A stretch of DNA of 38,468 nt from assembly GCA_023665555.1 (NCBI GenBank), contig JAMPDR010000015.1:1-38468 (forward strand). The letters are read 5' to 3'. A program made the translations under genes and the position numbers. The notes below the pieces were generated by a model. That model had not been told where the DNA came from, did not search any database, and saw nothing but the letters and a program-made list of their open reading frames with translations. Below, piece after piece: positions 7,250 to 16,289 of the stretch (position 1 is the first letter of the stretch; the number at the start of each line of letters is the position of its first letter). Source of the DNA: Ruminococcus sp. GTDB taxonomy: Bacteria > Bacillota > Clostridia > Oscillospirales > Acutalibacteraceae.

Positions 7250-9316
7250 GTGGAAAATAAAACAGAAACAAAACAAACTATATTGATTGCTGACGATTCT
7301 GAAATCAATCGTTCAATTCTTGCTGATATGCTCGGCAATGAATATGAAATTCTTGAAGCTGAAAACGGAATTCAGACGATTCAACTTATAGAAAACAATT
7401 TGCAAACGCTGTCGCTTGTATTGCTTGATATTGTTATGCCTGAAATGAATGGCTTCGGTGTTCTTGATGAGATGAACGAAAAACATTATATTGAAAATAT
7501 TCCCGTTATCATGATATCAGCCGAAAGCAGTCCTGAACTTATAGAAAAAGCTTATGAGTTGGGTGTAACCGATTTTATCAGCCGACCGTTTGATGCAATG
7601 ATTGTTCATCATCGAGTGGTTAACACTTTGCTGCTTTATGCAAAGCAAAAAAGACTTACACATCTTGTTGCAAAGCAGATATATGAAAAGGAAAAGCAAA
7701 GCAGCTTGATGATTGAGATTCTCAGTCAGATTGTTGAATTCAGAAACGGTGAAAGCGGCAATCATATTCGCCGCGTGCGAGCGTTCACAAAACTTCTGCT
7801 TGAACATCTCAGCAGAACTTCCGATAAATATAACTTTTCTCATAACCAGATTGAAATGATTTCAACGGCATCTGCCCTTCATGATATCGGAAAAATCTCG
7901 ATTGATGAAAAGATACTGAATAAGCCGGGTAAGTTGACTGATGAGGAATTTGAAAAAATCAAGATGCATCCGGTGATTGCCGACAGAATGCTTGAAGAAC
8001 TGGCTGCTTATGATAACGGTTCAATGTTAGTTGAGGTTGCACGTGAAATATGCCGATGGCATCATGAACGCTATGACGGCAAAGGTTATCCGGACGGCTT
8101 GAAAGGCGATGAGATTCCGATTTCGGCTCAGATAGTTGCACTTGCTGATGTTTATGACGCTCTGACAGACAACCGTGTTTATAAAAAGGCGATTGCTCAT
8201 GATGAAGCCATCAGAATGATTGTTGACGGAGAATGCGGAACGTTTAATCCCGATTTAATCAAATGTCTTGTTGAAATTGAGGATACTCTCGCGCATCAGC
8301 TTGAGGAGCCTGCAAAATCGGTTTCGGAAAAGGACATCATGCAAAACGTTGTTGATGAGTTTCTCAGCCATGAGGATTTGAAAGCATCCACAAGAACTTT
8401 CCGGTTGCTTGAAGATGAGCGAATGAAGCATGAATTCTTCGCGGTTTTAACAAACGAGGTTCAGTTTGAATACATTCCGTCACCGCCGTGCCTTAAACTG
8501 ACACAGTTTGGTGCAAAAAAATTAATGCTTCCGGAATATATTGACAACCCGTTGCATAATGAAAAGGTTTTGTCGGTGATGTCTGATAAGAGCATACAAA
8601 GACTCTCTGATGCACTCAGCAAGACGACAGCTGAAAAAAACGAGGTGGTTGTTGACTGCCGACTTAATGTGAACGGTGAAAAACGATGGTTCAGATTTGT
8701 TGCACGGACATTGTGGTCGGGTGATGATTTGCTGATAAATAACGGTGTAATAGGAAAGATCATTGATATTCATGATTCCGTAACCAAACTTAACAACCTT
8801 AAACGCACCGCATCAAGCGATACTCTCACAGGATTACTCAATCACGCAGGTGCAAAAGAGCATATACTCGAAAAAATATCGGCACACCCCGACAGCAAAT
8901 ATGCACTTGCGATTTTCGATCTTGACCGGTTCAAGGAGGCCAATGATAAATACGGACACATGTTTGGTGACAAGGTGCTTTGCCACACGGCGCAAAAACT
9001 GCGCAACACACTGCGTACCGATGATATCACGGCAAGGGTCGGCGGCGATGAGTTCTTGATTTTTATCGAGTATAAAGGAGATCCCGACCCGATTATACAA
9101 AGGGTATTCTCTTCGTTGAATGGGCAGTATGAAGATTTCCCGGTTTCACTGAGTATGGGAATTGCAACAACGGAAAATATAGGCTTTGAATATGACGATT
9201 TGTTCAAGGCGGCGGACAAGGCTTTGTACTTTGTGAAAAGAAATAAGCGGGGAGATTATCGATTTTATGATGATACGATGAATGAAATGTTTTCGGTTAT
9301 TTCAGATATTGATTGA
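7250..9316 (+). CDS. Response regulator with HD-GYP phosphodiesterase and GGDEF cyclase domains
   Basis: This cytoplasmic 688-residue c-di-GMP turnover protein begins with a receiver domain (about 10-130) with phospho-acceptor D60 in LLDIVMPEMNG. An HD-GYP domain follows with H211-D212 (HDIGK) and HHERYDGKGYP at 271-281, the residues needed for c-di-GMP hydrolysis. A PAS-like region near 380-530 leads into a GGDEF domain with an intact GGDEF at 598-602 and an inhibitory-site RxxD (RTDD, 589-592) five residues before it. Both opposing activities therefore look intact, and phosphorylation probably sets the balance. The start is GTG, preceded by AAAGGGG with good spacing. The Hpt and hybrid kinase genes just downstream are its likely phosphate donors. 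The closest known targets are the two c-di-GMP riboswitches 7 kb upstream. Confidence 0.92.
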   Translation: MENKTETKQTILIADDSEINRSILADMLGNEYEILEAENGIQTIQLIENNLQTLSLVLLDIVMPEMNGFGVLDEMNEKHYIENIPVIMISAESSPELIEKAYELGVTDFISRPFDAMIVHHRVVNTLLLYAKQKRLTHLVAKQIYEKEKQSSLMIEILSQIVEFRNGESGNHIRRVRAFTKLLLEHLSRTSDKYNFSHNQIEMISTASALHDIGKISIDEKILNKPGKLTDEEFEKIKMHPVIADRMLEELAAYDNGSMLVEVAREICRWHHERYDGKGYPDGLKGDEIPISAQIVALADVYDALTDNRVYKKAIAHDEAIRMIVDGECGTFNPDLIKCLVEIEDTLAHQLEEPAKSVSEKDIMQNVVDEFLSHEDLKASTRTFRLLEDERMKHEFFAVLTNEVQFEYIPSPPCLKLTQFGAKKLMLPEYIDNPLHNEKVLSVMSDKSIQRLSDALSKTTAEKNEVVVDCRLNVNGEKRWFRFVARTLWSGDDLLINNGVIGKIIDIHDSVTKLNNLKRTASSDTLTGLLNHAGAKEHILEKISAHPDSKYALAIFDLDRFKEANDKYGHMFGDKVLCHTAQKLRNTLRTDDITARVGGDEFLIFIEYKGDPDPIIQRVFSSLNGQYEDFPVSLSMGIATTENIGFEYDDLFKAADKALYFVKRNKRGDYRFYDDTMNEMFSVISDID

Positions 9317-9421
9317 GATAATTTTATAACAAAAAATTATAATTTATTTATAATTATACCTTGCAGGACTGCAGCAAGGCGGCAAAAATCATTTTCGCAG
9401 TCAGAAAGGCAATGACAAAAA

Positions 9422-9781
9422 ATGACTTTAAAAGAATGTTACGAGATTTTCAGCGGAGATTATGACGGTGTTGTTGGCCGCATGAGAAGCGAAGCACTTG
9501 TTAAAAAATTTATTTTTAAGTTTGAAAATGACCCGAATTATGGTATACTTAAATCAGCACTTGATGCGCGAAACCGAGAAGAGGCATTCAGGGCGGCACA
9601 TACCATTAAAGGAGTATGTCAGAATCTCGGCTTTACAAAGCTTCAGGAATCATCAAGTCTGTTAACTCAGCATTTGAGAGTAAGTTTGAGTGATGATTGC
9701 TTTGCATTAATGAATCAAGTAACAGAAGACTATGAAAAACTTATCAGTGCAATATCAACATTTAGAAATTCGGGTGAGTGA
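9422..9781 (+). CDS. Histidine phosphotransfer (Hpt) domain protein
   Basis: This 119-residue single-domain Hpt protein contains AAHTIKGVCQNLGF, the Hpt signature, with the phosphorylatable histidine at H60. It should relay phosphate between a receiver domain of the hybrid kinase downstream and the receiver of the REC-HD-GYP-GGDEF protein upstream. Its stop codon lies 4 bases before the chosen start of the kinase gene, so the two are probably co-translated. A purine-rich GAAAGG precedes the ATG at a long spacing. The 105-base gap upstream has only small hairpins (for example CCTTGC with GCAAGG) and an AT-rich tract, and no clear terminator. Confidence 0.88.
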   Translation: MTLKECYEIFSGDYDGVVGRMRSEALVKKFIFKFENDPNYGILKSALDARNREEAFRAAHTIKGVCQNLGFTKLQESSSLLTQHLRVSLSDDCFALMNQVTEDYEKLISAISTFRNSGE

Positions 9782-9785
9782 CAGG

Positions 9786-12368
9786 ATGAAAAAAATACAA
9801 AAGAGTGAAAAGTCGCGTTTCTTAAGAATAGGAATCACAACGGTAACTTTGCTGTGTGTGTTTATTTTCTGCTTTCTGGTGTTCTTCATGAACAACAAAA
9901 GTGTTGAAACCGTCAGACAAGCGGGAAGATTCTACATGCAGGGAATGAGTGAACGTATTTCCATGCACTTTCAGTCGATTATCAAGCTTCGTCTTGGTCA
10001 GGTTGATACTCTCAAAGAGGTTTCAAAGGTAATGCCTAACCTTACGGAGGATGAACTCAAGGCTCAGATCAGTCATTACGCAACATCCAGAGGCTTTGAT
10101 CATCTTGGAATCATTGGAAAAGACGGCACAATCGAAATGATTTACGGCGAACAAATCAACATTGTTGACAAGGATCCGTTTATTGAATCAATGGAGAAAA
10201 AAGAAAGAAAGGCAGCAGTCGGTCAGACAGATGACGGTGATGATATAATTCTCCTCGGAGCATCCACCGGTGCTTACACTATGTCTGACGGAAGCCGTTC
10301 AGTTGCCATTGTTGCGGCATTGCCACTCTCAACCCTGCAGGGAACGCTTTCGCTTGAGATAAGCAATAGTCAGGTCTATTCATTTATCATAAGAAAAGAC
10401 GGCTCTTTTGTTATTAAGACATCAGATGTTGAGGTGGATAACTATTTTGACCGTGTTCACGATCTTTATAAAGGTGATGAAATTTCGGTTGAACAATATA
10501 TAGAAGAACTCAACACAGCAATGGATGAAGAACAGTCCTACACAAGTGAAATGATAATTGATGGAACGCCGAGGCAGATCTATTGCGCAAAACTTGAAAA
10601 TTCTGAGTGGTATCTGATAACTTTTATGCCATATGGCGATCTGAATTCAACCATTAGTACACTTAGTACGCAGTGGTTCATTTCGGCAATCATAGCATGT
10701 CTTTCGATATTGATTCTGCTCATGATAATTATCATTGCATATTCAAAAATGATGTCAAGACAAATGCATAAAATTGAAGAGGCTCGCAGCATTGCTGAGG
10801 CTGCTCAGCAAGAGGCTGAACGTTCAAATAAAGCTAAAAGCGAATTTTTATCCAATGTCAGCCATGATATACGAACCCCGATGAATGCGATTGTGGGTAT
10901 GACAGAGATTGCAACTGCCAATATAGAGGACGTTGAACGTGTTGAAAATTGTTTGAAAAAAATCACGGCTTCGGGTAAGCAGCTTCTTGGACTTATCAAT
11001 AATGTTCTTGATATGTCAAAAATCGAGAACGGTAAAATGACACTCACGGTTGAGCAGGTATCTCTTCGTGAATTGATGGACAGCGTTGTTAGCGTGGTTC
11101 AGCCGCAGATCAAAATTAAAAATCAAAACTTCGATGTTCATATCAGAAACATAACTTCCGAAGTTGTTTGCTGCGATTGTGTAAGGCTCAACCAGGTTAT
11201 TATGAATTTGCTTTCCAATGCAGTTAAATTTACTCCTGACGGTGGCTCGATATGTATTCAGCTTGATGAATCTGACTCTGAAAAGGGCGATGATTTTGTT
11301 CGTGTTCATCTTATGGTCAAAGACAGCGGAATCGGTATGACAGACGAGTTCCTGCAAAAGATTTTTGAGTCATTTGTTCGTGCTGACAGTGCCAGAGTTC
11401 ATCGGACAGAGGGAACGGGACTCGGAATGGCAATAACAAAATATATTGTTGACGCAATGGACGGTCAAATTGAAATTGACAGTGTACCCGGTGTCGGAAG
11501 TCAGTTTGATATTTACTTTGATTTTGAGCGCGGTGATGTTACTGAGTCCGAATTTATCCTGCCAAACTGGAATGTTCTTGTGGTTGATGATGACCGCTTG
11601 CTTTGTGACAGTGTTGTTTCCGACCTTTGTGCAATGGGTGTGAACGCTCAGTGGACGCTGGACGGTGAAAGTGCGGTTGAAATGATTGACAAGCATCACA
11701 AATTGAGTAATGACTATCAAATTGTCCTCATGGATTACAAGCTGCCCGGCATTGATGGCATTGAAACATCAAGAAGAATCCATGATTTGCTTGGTGCAGA
11801 TGTTCCGATTCTGTTGATTTCGGCATACGATTGGAGCGACATTGAAAAAGAGGCGAGAGAAGCAGGCATTTCAAACTTCATCTCAAAGCCGCTGTTTAAG
11901 TCAACGTTGTTCTATACCCTTAATAAATATGTTGATATGTCACAGCAGACGGAAGCAATAGCAGAAAATGACGGCGAAGCGCTGAGAGGATGTAAAGTTC
12001 TTCTTGCCGAGGATAATGAACTCAACAGAGAGATTGCTTATGAATTGTTATCGCAAAGCGGACTTGAACTTGATATGGCTGAAAACGGAAAAATCTGCCT
12101 TGAGAAATTTGTCGAATCCGAAGTGGGATATTATGATGCAATTTTGATGGATATCAGAATGCCGGAAATGACAGGCTATGAAGCAACAAGGGCAATAAGA
12201 GCGCTTGAACGAGAGGACGGAAAAACAATTCCGATTGTTGCAATGACGGCTGATGCTTTTGCCGAGGATGTTAAAAAGTGTCTTGAATGCGGAATGAATG
12301 CTCACGTTTCAAAGCCGATCGACCCAAGAAAGATTTTTGCTGTTTTGGAGAAATATATTAACAAGTAA
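9786..12368 (+). CDS. Hybrid sensor histidine kinase with two receiver domains
   Basis: The start at 9786 is chosen because GAGTGACAGG precedes it and an 18-codon longer form would overlap the Hpt gene. The 860-residue protein has a transmembrane helix near 12-36, an extracellular Cache-like sensor region (about 40-290), a second helix near 297-320, and then a HisKA domain with H360 in SHDIRTPMNA. The ATPase domain has NLLSNAVKFTP, KDSGIGM and GTGLGMAI. Two receivers follow, with acceptors D650 (LMDYKLPGIDG) and D789 (LMDIRMPEMTG). Two receivers plus a separate Hpt partner fit a multi-step phosphorelay. The ligand is unknown. The gene ends just before a strong hairpin at 12375. Confidence 0.9.
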   Translation: MKKIQKSEKSRFLRIGITTVTLLCVFIFCFLVFFMNNKSVETVRQAGRFYMQGMSERISMHFQSIIKLRLGQVDTLKEVSKVMPNLTEDELKAQISHYATSRGFDHLGIIGKDGTIEMIYGEQINIVDKDPFIESMEKKERKAAVGQTDDGDDIILLGASTGAYTMSDGSRSVAIVAALPLSTLQGTLSLEISNSQVYSFIIRKDGSFVIKTSDVEVDNYFDRVHDLYKGDEISVEQYIEELNTAMDEEQSYTSEMIIDGTPRQIYCAKLENSEWYLITFMPYGDLNSTISTLSTQWFISAIIACLSILILLMIIIIAYSKMMSRQMHKIEEARSIAEAAQQEAERSNKAKSEFLSNVSHDIRTPMNAIVGMTEIATANIEDVERVENCLKKITASGKQLLGLINNVLDMSKIENGKMTLTVEQVSLRELMDSVVSVVQPQIKIKNQNFDVHIRNITSEVVCCDCVRLNQVIMNLLSNAVKFTPDGGSICIQLDESDSEKGDDFVRVHLMVKDSGIGMTDEFLQKIFESFVRADSARVHRTEGTGLGMAITKYIVDAMDGQIEIDSVPGVGSQFDIYFDFERGDVTESEFILPNWNVLVVDDDRLLCDSVVSDLCAMGVNAQWTLDGESAVEMIDKHHKLSNDYQIVLMDYKLPGIDGIETSRRIHDLLGADVPILLISAYDWSDIEKEAREAGISNFISKPLFKSTLFYTLNKYVDMSQQTEAIAENDGEALRGCKVLLAEDNELNREIAYELLSQSGLELDMAENGKICLEKFVESEVGYYDAILMDIRMPEMTGYEATRAIRALEREDGKTIPIVAMTADAFAEDVKKCLECGMNAHVSKPIDPRKIFAVLEKYINK

Positions 12369-12374
12369 ATCAAA

Positions 12375-12416
12375 GAAAGACACCGAAAAAAGTGAAACGC
12401 TTTTCAGGTGTCTTTC
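12375..12416 (+). terminator. Terminator of the phosphorelay operon
   Basis: GAAAGACACC (12375-12384) pairs perfectly with GGTGTCTTTC (12407-12416), with further inner pairing AAAAGTG/CGCTTTT around a GAAA-like loop. Only a few T residues follow, so efficiency is uncertain, but the position right after the stop codon fits. Confidence 0.65.
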
Positions 12417-12456
12417 ATATTAATCTAAAATCTTTAGGCAGATTTTAACAAAAATG

Positions 12457-12465
12457 TGTTATACT
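12457..12465 (+). promoter_or_regulatory. Extended -10 promoter for the M16C peptidase gene
   Basis: TG at 12457-12458, one base, then TATACT at 12460-12465 form an extended -10 element. No good -35 is seen 17 bases upstream. A weak hairpin (AAAATCT/AGATTTT) lies at about 12427-12447. Confidence 0.4.
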
Positions 12466-12550
12466 AATTATCGAATAACAAAAGCTATGAGTGAAGGCAA
12501 TGTCGCCGCTCACTCAGTATTTAATATCTTTCCGAAAAGGAGAAATAACA

Positions 12551-15427
12551 ATGAACATGACAAAAGGAACAAAACTTTGCGGCTTTACCGTTGAGAGAGT
12601 CAGAGATGTTAAAGAACTCGGCGGTGAGTTTGTTGAGATGATACATGACAAAACAGGCGCTCAGCTTTGCTGGATGAACAACGGCATTGAAAATAAGGTC
12701 TTTTGTGTCGGATTCAAAACGACACCGCAGGACAGCACCGGTGTGTTTCATATTCTTGAGCACTCAGTGCTTTGCGGCTCAGAAAAATACCCTGTTAAAG
12801 AACCGTTTGTGGATTTGCTCAAAAGTTCAATGAATACTTTCCTCAACGCAATGACCTATCCTGATAAAACCGTTTATCCGGTTGCGAGCAGAAATGAACG
12901 CGATTTTCTCAATCTTATGTCAGTTTATCTTGATGCAGTGTTTGCTCCTGCGCTGACAAAGAACCCGAATGTGTTCTATCAAGAGGGTATACACACTGAA
13001 CTTAATGATGGAAAACCATCATATAAAGGTGTCGTTTTTAACGAGATGAAAGGTGCGCTTTCAAGCGTAAACGATAAGATAGAATATGACATGAACAAGC
13101 TCATTTTCCCTGATAACTGCTATCGTTTCAATTCGGGCGGTGACCCTGCTGTTATACCTGATTTGACTTATGAGCAATATGCGGATACTTACCGCAAATT
13201 CTATCATCCGTCAAATTCTCGTTTCTTCCTTGACGGTGACATCCCTCTTGAAGATACTCTTTCAATGATCAATTCATATCTTGAAAAATATGAGCAGAAA
13301 GAGATTGATTTTGACGTTGAAATGCAAACACCTGTTTCAAATGAGAGTACATCTTACTATGAAATTGACAGCGAAGATAAGATTGACAGAAGATCGATTC
13401 TTGCACTCGGCAAAATCGTCGGAACATGGAAAGAGAAAACAAAAATTACTGCGGCAAAGGTACTTTGCGACGTGCTTGCAGATTCAAATGAATCACCGCT
13501 CAAGCGTGCAATTTTATCTGAGGGCTTGGCAGACGATGTTGAAATGGGTGTTATGGACAGTATCGCCCAGCCGTATCTTATTTCAATTATCAGAAACACT
13601 GAGGATTCCGACAGCGGCAAAATCCGTGACATTATCAGAAACACTGTTTCAAAGCTTGTAAATGACGGCATCAGCAAGGATTCGCTTCATGCGTCTATCA
13701 ATCGTCTTTCTTTCGGGATCAAGCAAATATCTGAGCCGCAGGGTTTGTATCGTGCACTTTCATCATATGATAGTTGGCTTTACGGCGGTGATCCGCTTGA
13801 ATCCATTGTTTTTGATGATATGATTACAGAACTTCGTCAAATGGCAGATGGTGGGGATTTTGAAAAACTTCTCAGCGAATTAATGCTTGATGAAAGCGGA
13901 ACATCCGTACTTCATATGCTGCCGTCATATACCCTCGGTGAGGAGGAACGTAAGACGGAGGAAAACAGGCTTCAAAAGGAAACTTCCGCACTTTCGGAAA
14001 GTGAAAAAGATGAGCTTATCAGACTTAATGAAAATCTTTCGCTTTGGCAGCAGACTCCCGATTCTGCCGAAGCATCGGCAACGTTGCCCACACTGCCTCT
14101 TGACTGTGTTGACCCGAATCCTGAATTTGTTAAGACAATTGCAAAAATCGAAAATGATATTACAACTTTGTATCATCCCGTTGAAACCCACGGAATCGTA
14201 TATTTAAAAATGTATTTCCCGTTGACAAACTTCAATCTTAAGGAACTTACTGCTTTGTCGATTTACCCGTCATTGCTTGGAGAAGTTCCTACGGAAAAAC
14301 GCAGTATTGCAAAACTTCAGCAGGATATCAAAACTTATATCGGTTCGCTTAGTTTCGGCCTTGACACCCACTGCAAAGAAAATGAAGCTGATGTGTGCAC
14401 ACCGTGTTTTAGTGTTCGTGCAGGTATTCTTGAAGAAAACCTTGAACAGGCAAAAGAACTGTTGATTGATATTCTAACCGGGTCACAGTTTAACAATCCT
14501 GATAAGATACAAGAACTTGTTATGCAAAACGATGAAGTGGCTCGCCAAACAGTAATCGGCAGCGGTCACACAGTTGCACTTTCGGCAGTCAAAGCGCACT
14601 ATACCGCGAAAAATGCAGTCAATGAAGTGTTTGACGGATATTCAAGTCTTAAGTATATACATGACTTTGCGAAAAATTTTGATTCAATGATTGATGATTT
14701 TATTTCACTTGTACAGAGATTACAAAGTGAAGCTATTTGCAGTGCAGGACTGACAGTTAGTGTAACCGCATCAAAAGAGGTTTCATTTGCGGACCTGACA
14801 GCTAAACTTCCTGTTGGAATGAAAGCACCGAGAACCGCAAAATACAAAACTGAACTGCCAAAAAGAATGGGACTTCGCGTACCTGCTCAAATTTCATATG
14901 CGATTAAGGGATATAATCTGAATGAATGCGGAATGAAAATGGACGGCAGTCTTACTGTTGCGTCTAATATAGTATCTCTCAGCTATCTGTGGAATGTTGT
15001 CCGCGTTCAAGGCGGAGCATACGGTGCAGGTTTTCCTGTTGGCCGCGACGGCACAATTGCTTGCTATTCCTATCGTGACCCGTCACCGTCACGTTCGCTT
15101 GAACTGTATGATACGCTCAGCGGCTTTATTGATGAATTTTGTAAAAGTGATGAAGATCTTGATAAATATATCATTTCTGCTGTTGCAGGCACTGAGCCTC
15201 TCAGAACACCTTCCGCACAGGGTGCAGTGGCTGATGAAATGTATTTTCTCGGTGTGACCGAAGAGGACAGAATAAAAACGCGCAGGCAGATGCTTGAAAC
15301 AGATCGCAAAGTGCTAATTTCATGGCGCGGTGCGCTTGAAAAAATGGCGGAGGATGGAGCAGTTTGCGTTGTCGGCAATGATGAGGCACTCAGCAAGTGT
15401 GACGATCTGACCGTTTGTGAGATGTAA
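12551..15427 (+). CDS. M16C-family zinc metallopeptidase (presequence protease/insulinase-like)
   Basis: The ATG at 12551 is chosen over an in-frame ATG 20 codons upstream because AAAAGGAG lies at ideal distance before it. The 958-residue length fits the single-chain M16C family (human/plant PreP-like). The inverted zinc motif HILEH is at residues 67-71, and the third ligand is probably E165 in FNEMKGA, a spacing of about 95 residues as in M16C enzymes. There is no signal peptide, so it is probably a cytoplasmic oligopeptidase that degrades peptides up to several dozen residues. It is transcribed alone, between the hairpin at 12375 and the terminator at 15433. Family is firm; substrate is unknown. 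Confidence 0.9.
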   Translation: MNMTKGTKLCGFTVERVRDVKELGGEFVEMIHDKTGAQLCWMNNGIENKVFCVGFKTTPQDSTGVFHILEHSVLCGSEKYPVKEPFVDLLKSSMNTFLNAMTYPDKTVYPVASRNERDFLNLMSVYLDAVFAPALTKNPNVFYQEGIHTELNDGKPSYKGVVFNEMKGALSSVNDKIEYDMNKLIFPDNCYRFNSGGDPAVIPDLTYEQYADTYRKFYHPSNSRFFLDGDIPLEDTLSMINSYLEKYEQKEIDFDVEMQTPVSNESTSYYEIDSEDKIDRRSILALGKIVGTWKEKTKITAAKVLCDVLADSNESPLKRAILSEGLADDVEMGVMDSIAQPYLISIIRNTEDSDSGKIRDIIRNTVSKLVNDGISKDSLHASINRLSFGIKQISEPQGLYRALSSYDSWLYGGDPLESIVFDDMITELRQMADGGDFEKLLSELMLDESGTSVLHMLPSYTLGEEERKTEENRLQKETSALSESEKDELIRLNENLSLWQQTPDSAEASATLPTLPLDCVDPNPEFVKTIAKIENDITTLYHPVETHGIVYLKMYFPLTNFNLKELTALSIYPSLLGEVPTEKRSIAKLQQDIKTYIGSLSFGLDTHCKENEADVCTPCFSVRAGILEENLEQAKELLIDILTGSQFNNPDKIQELVMQNDEVARQTVIGSGHTVALSAVKAHYTAKNAVNEVFDGYSSLKYIHDFAKNFDSMIDDFISLVQRLQSEAICSAGLTVSVTASKEVSFADLTAKLPVGMKAPRTAKYKTELPKRMGLRVPAQISYAIKGYNLNECGMKMDGSLTVASNIVSLSYLWNVVRVQGGAYGAGFPVGRDGTIACYSYRDPSPSRSLELYDTLSGFIDEFCKSDEDLDKYIISAVAGTEPLRTPSAQGAVADEMYFLGVTEEDRIKTRRQMLETDRKVLISWRGALEKMAEDGAVCVVGNDEALSKCDDLTVCEM

Positions 15428-15432
15428 AGAGC

Positions 15433-15475
15433 AAAGAATCGACGCTTATTTTTGCGAAGGTGTCGATTCTTTTCT
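15433..15475 (+). terminator. Intrinsic terminator after the M16C gene
   Basis: AAAGAATCGAC (15433-15443) pairs perfectly with GTCGATTCTTT (15462-15472), and T-rich sequence follows. The hairpin starts six bases after the stop codon. Confidence 0.8.
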
Positions 15476-15511
15476 TGGAATATTTTTACTTTATAAATTT
15501 CAGATTTTGTA

Positions 15512-15540
15512 TTGCTTTTGGATATACATTTGACTATAAT
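15512..15540 (+). promoter_or_regulatory. Promoter of the toxin-antitoxin pair
   Basis: TTGCTT (15512-15517) and TATAAT (15535-15540) are spaced by 17 bases, and the antitoxin ATG follows 22 bases after the -10. The short leader is typical of TA operons that the antitoxin represses by binding its own promoter. Confidence 0.7.
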
Positions 15541-15561
15541 ATAAATAGAGGTGATATAATT

Positions 15562-15864
15562 ATGGCATCAAAAACAGCAAATATATTGGCTCGTGTTGAG
15601 CCTGAAGTAAAGGAAGAAGCAGAAAAAATAATGAATCAATTGGGAATTCCTGCTTCTGTGGTTATCAATATGCTATATAAGCAAATAATCATGACGAGGA
15701 GTATACCTTTTTCTTTGTCTGTTCCTAAACAGCCAGTTTCAAGAGATGAAATGAGCGATGAAGTTTTTAACAGTATAATACAAAGAGGATTATCACAAGC
15801 AAAGAACGATCAATCCCAATTGGCTTCTGAGGTGTTTTCTCAATTGCGTCAGGAGTTGCTTTAA
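15562..15864 (+). CDS. RelB/DinJ-family antitoxin
   Basis: This 100-residue protein has an N-terminal ribbon-helix-helix-like segment (ASKTANILARVEPEVKEEAEKIMNQLGIPASVVINMLYKQI), typical of RelB/DinJ antitoxins that bind DNA and neutralise a partner toxin. The start at 15562 is chosen because AGAGGTGAT precedes it. A longer in-frame extension upstream would cross the promoter and reach back into the preceding terminator. Its stop codon is directly followed by the toxin ATG. The C-terminal half (DEVFNSIIQRGLSQAKN...) should wrap the toxin. Confidence 0.88.
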   Translation: MASKTANILARVEPEVKEEAEKIMNQLGIPASVVINMLYKQIIMTRSIPFSLSVPKQPVSRDEMSDEVFNSIIQRGLSQAKNDQSQLASEVFSQLRQELL

Positions 15865-16203
15865 ATGAAATATACCGTCAAAATGGCACCGCAGGCAAAA
15901 GATCAGATGAGAGAAATCATAAGCTATGTTTCGTATCAGCTACAGTCGCCGGACACAGCTGTTAAATTGTTTGATATTTTTGAAAGAAAAATAGATTCTC
16001 TCAGTGAACTTCCAAATCGTATTGCACTGACTGAAGATATGCCGTGGCATGATTACGGTGTTAGAAAAATGCTTGTGAAAAATTACTTCATTTATTTTTG
16101 GATTGATGAACAGCAAAAAATTGTGCATGTAATATCCATCATGTACAGCAAAAGGAATCAAAGAGAACATTTGTCAGAATTGAACATAGTGATAGAAACG
16201 TAG
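15865..16203 (+). CDS. RelE/ParE-superfamily toxin
   Basis: This 112-residue basic protein has the ParE-type pattern: an N-terminal strand (KYTVKMAPQAKDQMREIISYVSYQL), two helices, then LVKNYFIYFWIDEQQKIVHVISIMYSKRNQ. It starts with zero spacing after the antitoxin stop, using an AGGAG inside the antitoxin gene, so the two are translationally coupled. The family includes ribosome-dependent mRNA nucleases (RelE) and gyrase inhibitors (ParE). The C-terminal sequence looks closer to ParE, but the target cannot be decided from sequence alone. A terminator follows immediately. Confidence 0.85.
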   Translation: MKYTVKMAPQAKDQMREIISYVSYQLQSPDTAVKLFDIFERKIDSLSELPNRIALTEDMPWHDYGVRKMLVKNYFIYFWIDEQQKIVHVISIMYSKRNQREHLSELNIVIET

Positions 16204-16228
16204 ACTTACGGCAGTAAGTTAATTTTTT
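16204..16228 (+). terminator. Terminator of the toxin-antitoxin operon
   Basis: ACTTAC (16204-16209) pairs with GTAAGT (16214-16219) around a GGCA loop, and a T-run follows at 16223-16228. It separates the TA pair from the T-box promoter. Confidence 0.7.
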
Positions 16229-16255
16229 CATACACCGATTTTTTTCAAAAATCCA

Positions 16256-16284
16256 TTGACAAAAATTAAAATAGGTAGTATTAT
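16256..16284 (+). promoter_or_regulatory. Promoter of the leucine T-box/leuA operon
   Basis: A consensus TTGACA (16256-16261) and TATTAT (16279-16284) are spaced by 17 bases. Transcription would start near 16291, right at the beginning of the T-box leader. Confidence 0.85.
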
Positions 16285-16289
16285 ATTTT

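Noticed and set aside
12491-12550. 20-codon N-terminal extension of the M16C peptidase
   Set aside because: No ribosome binding site precedes it, whereas AAAAGGAG precedes the ATG at 12551.
15460-15561. 34-codon N-terminal extension of the antitoxin
   Set aside because: It crosses the TA promoter and starts within the preceding terminator hairpin.
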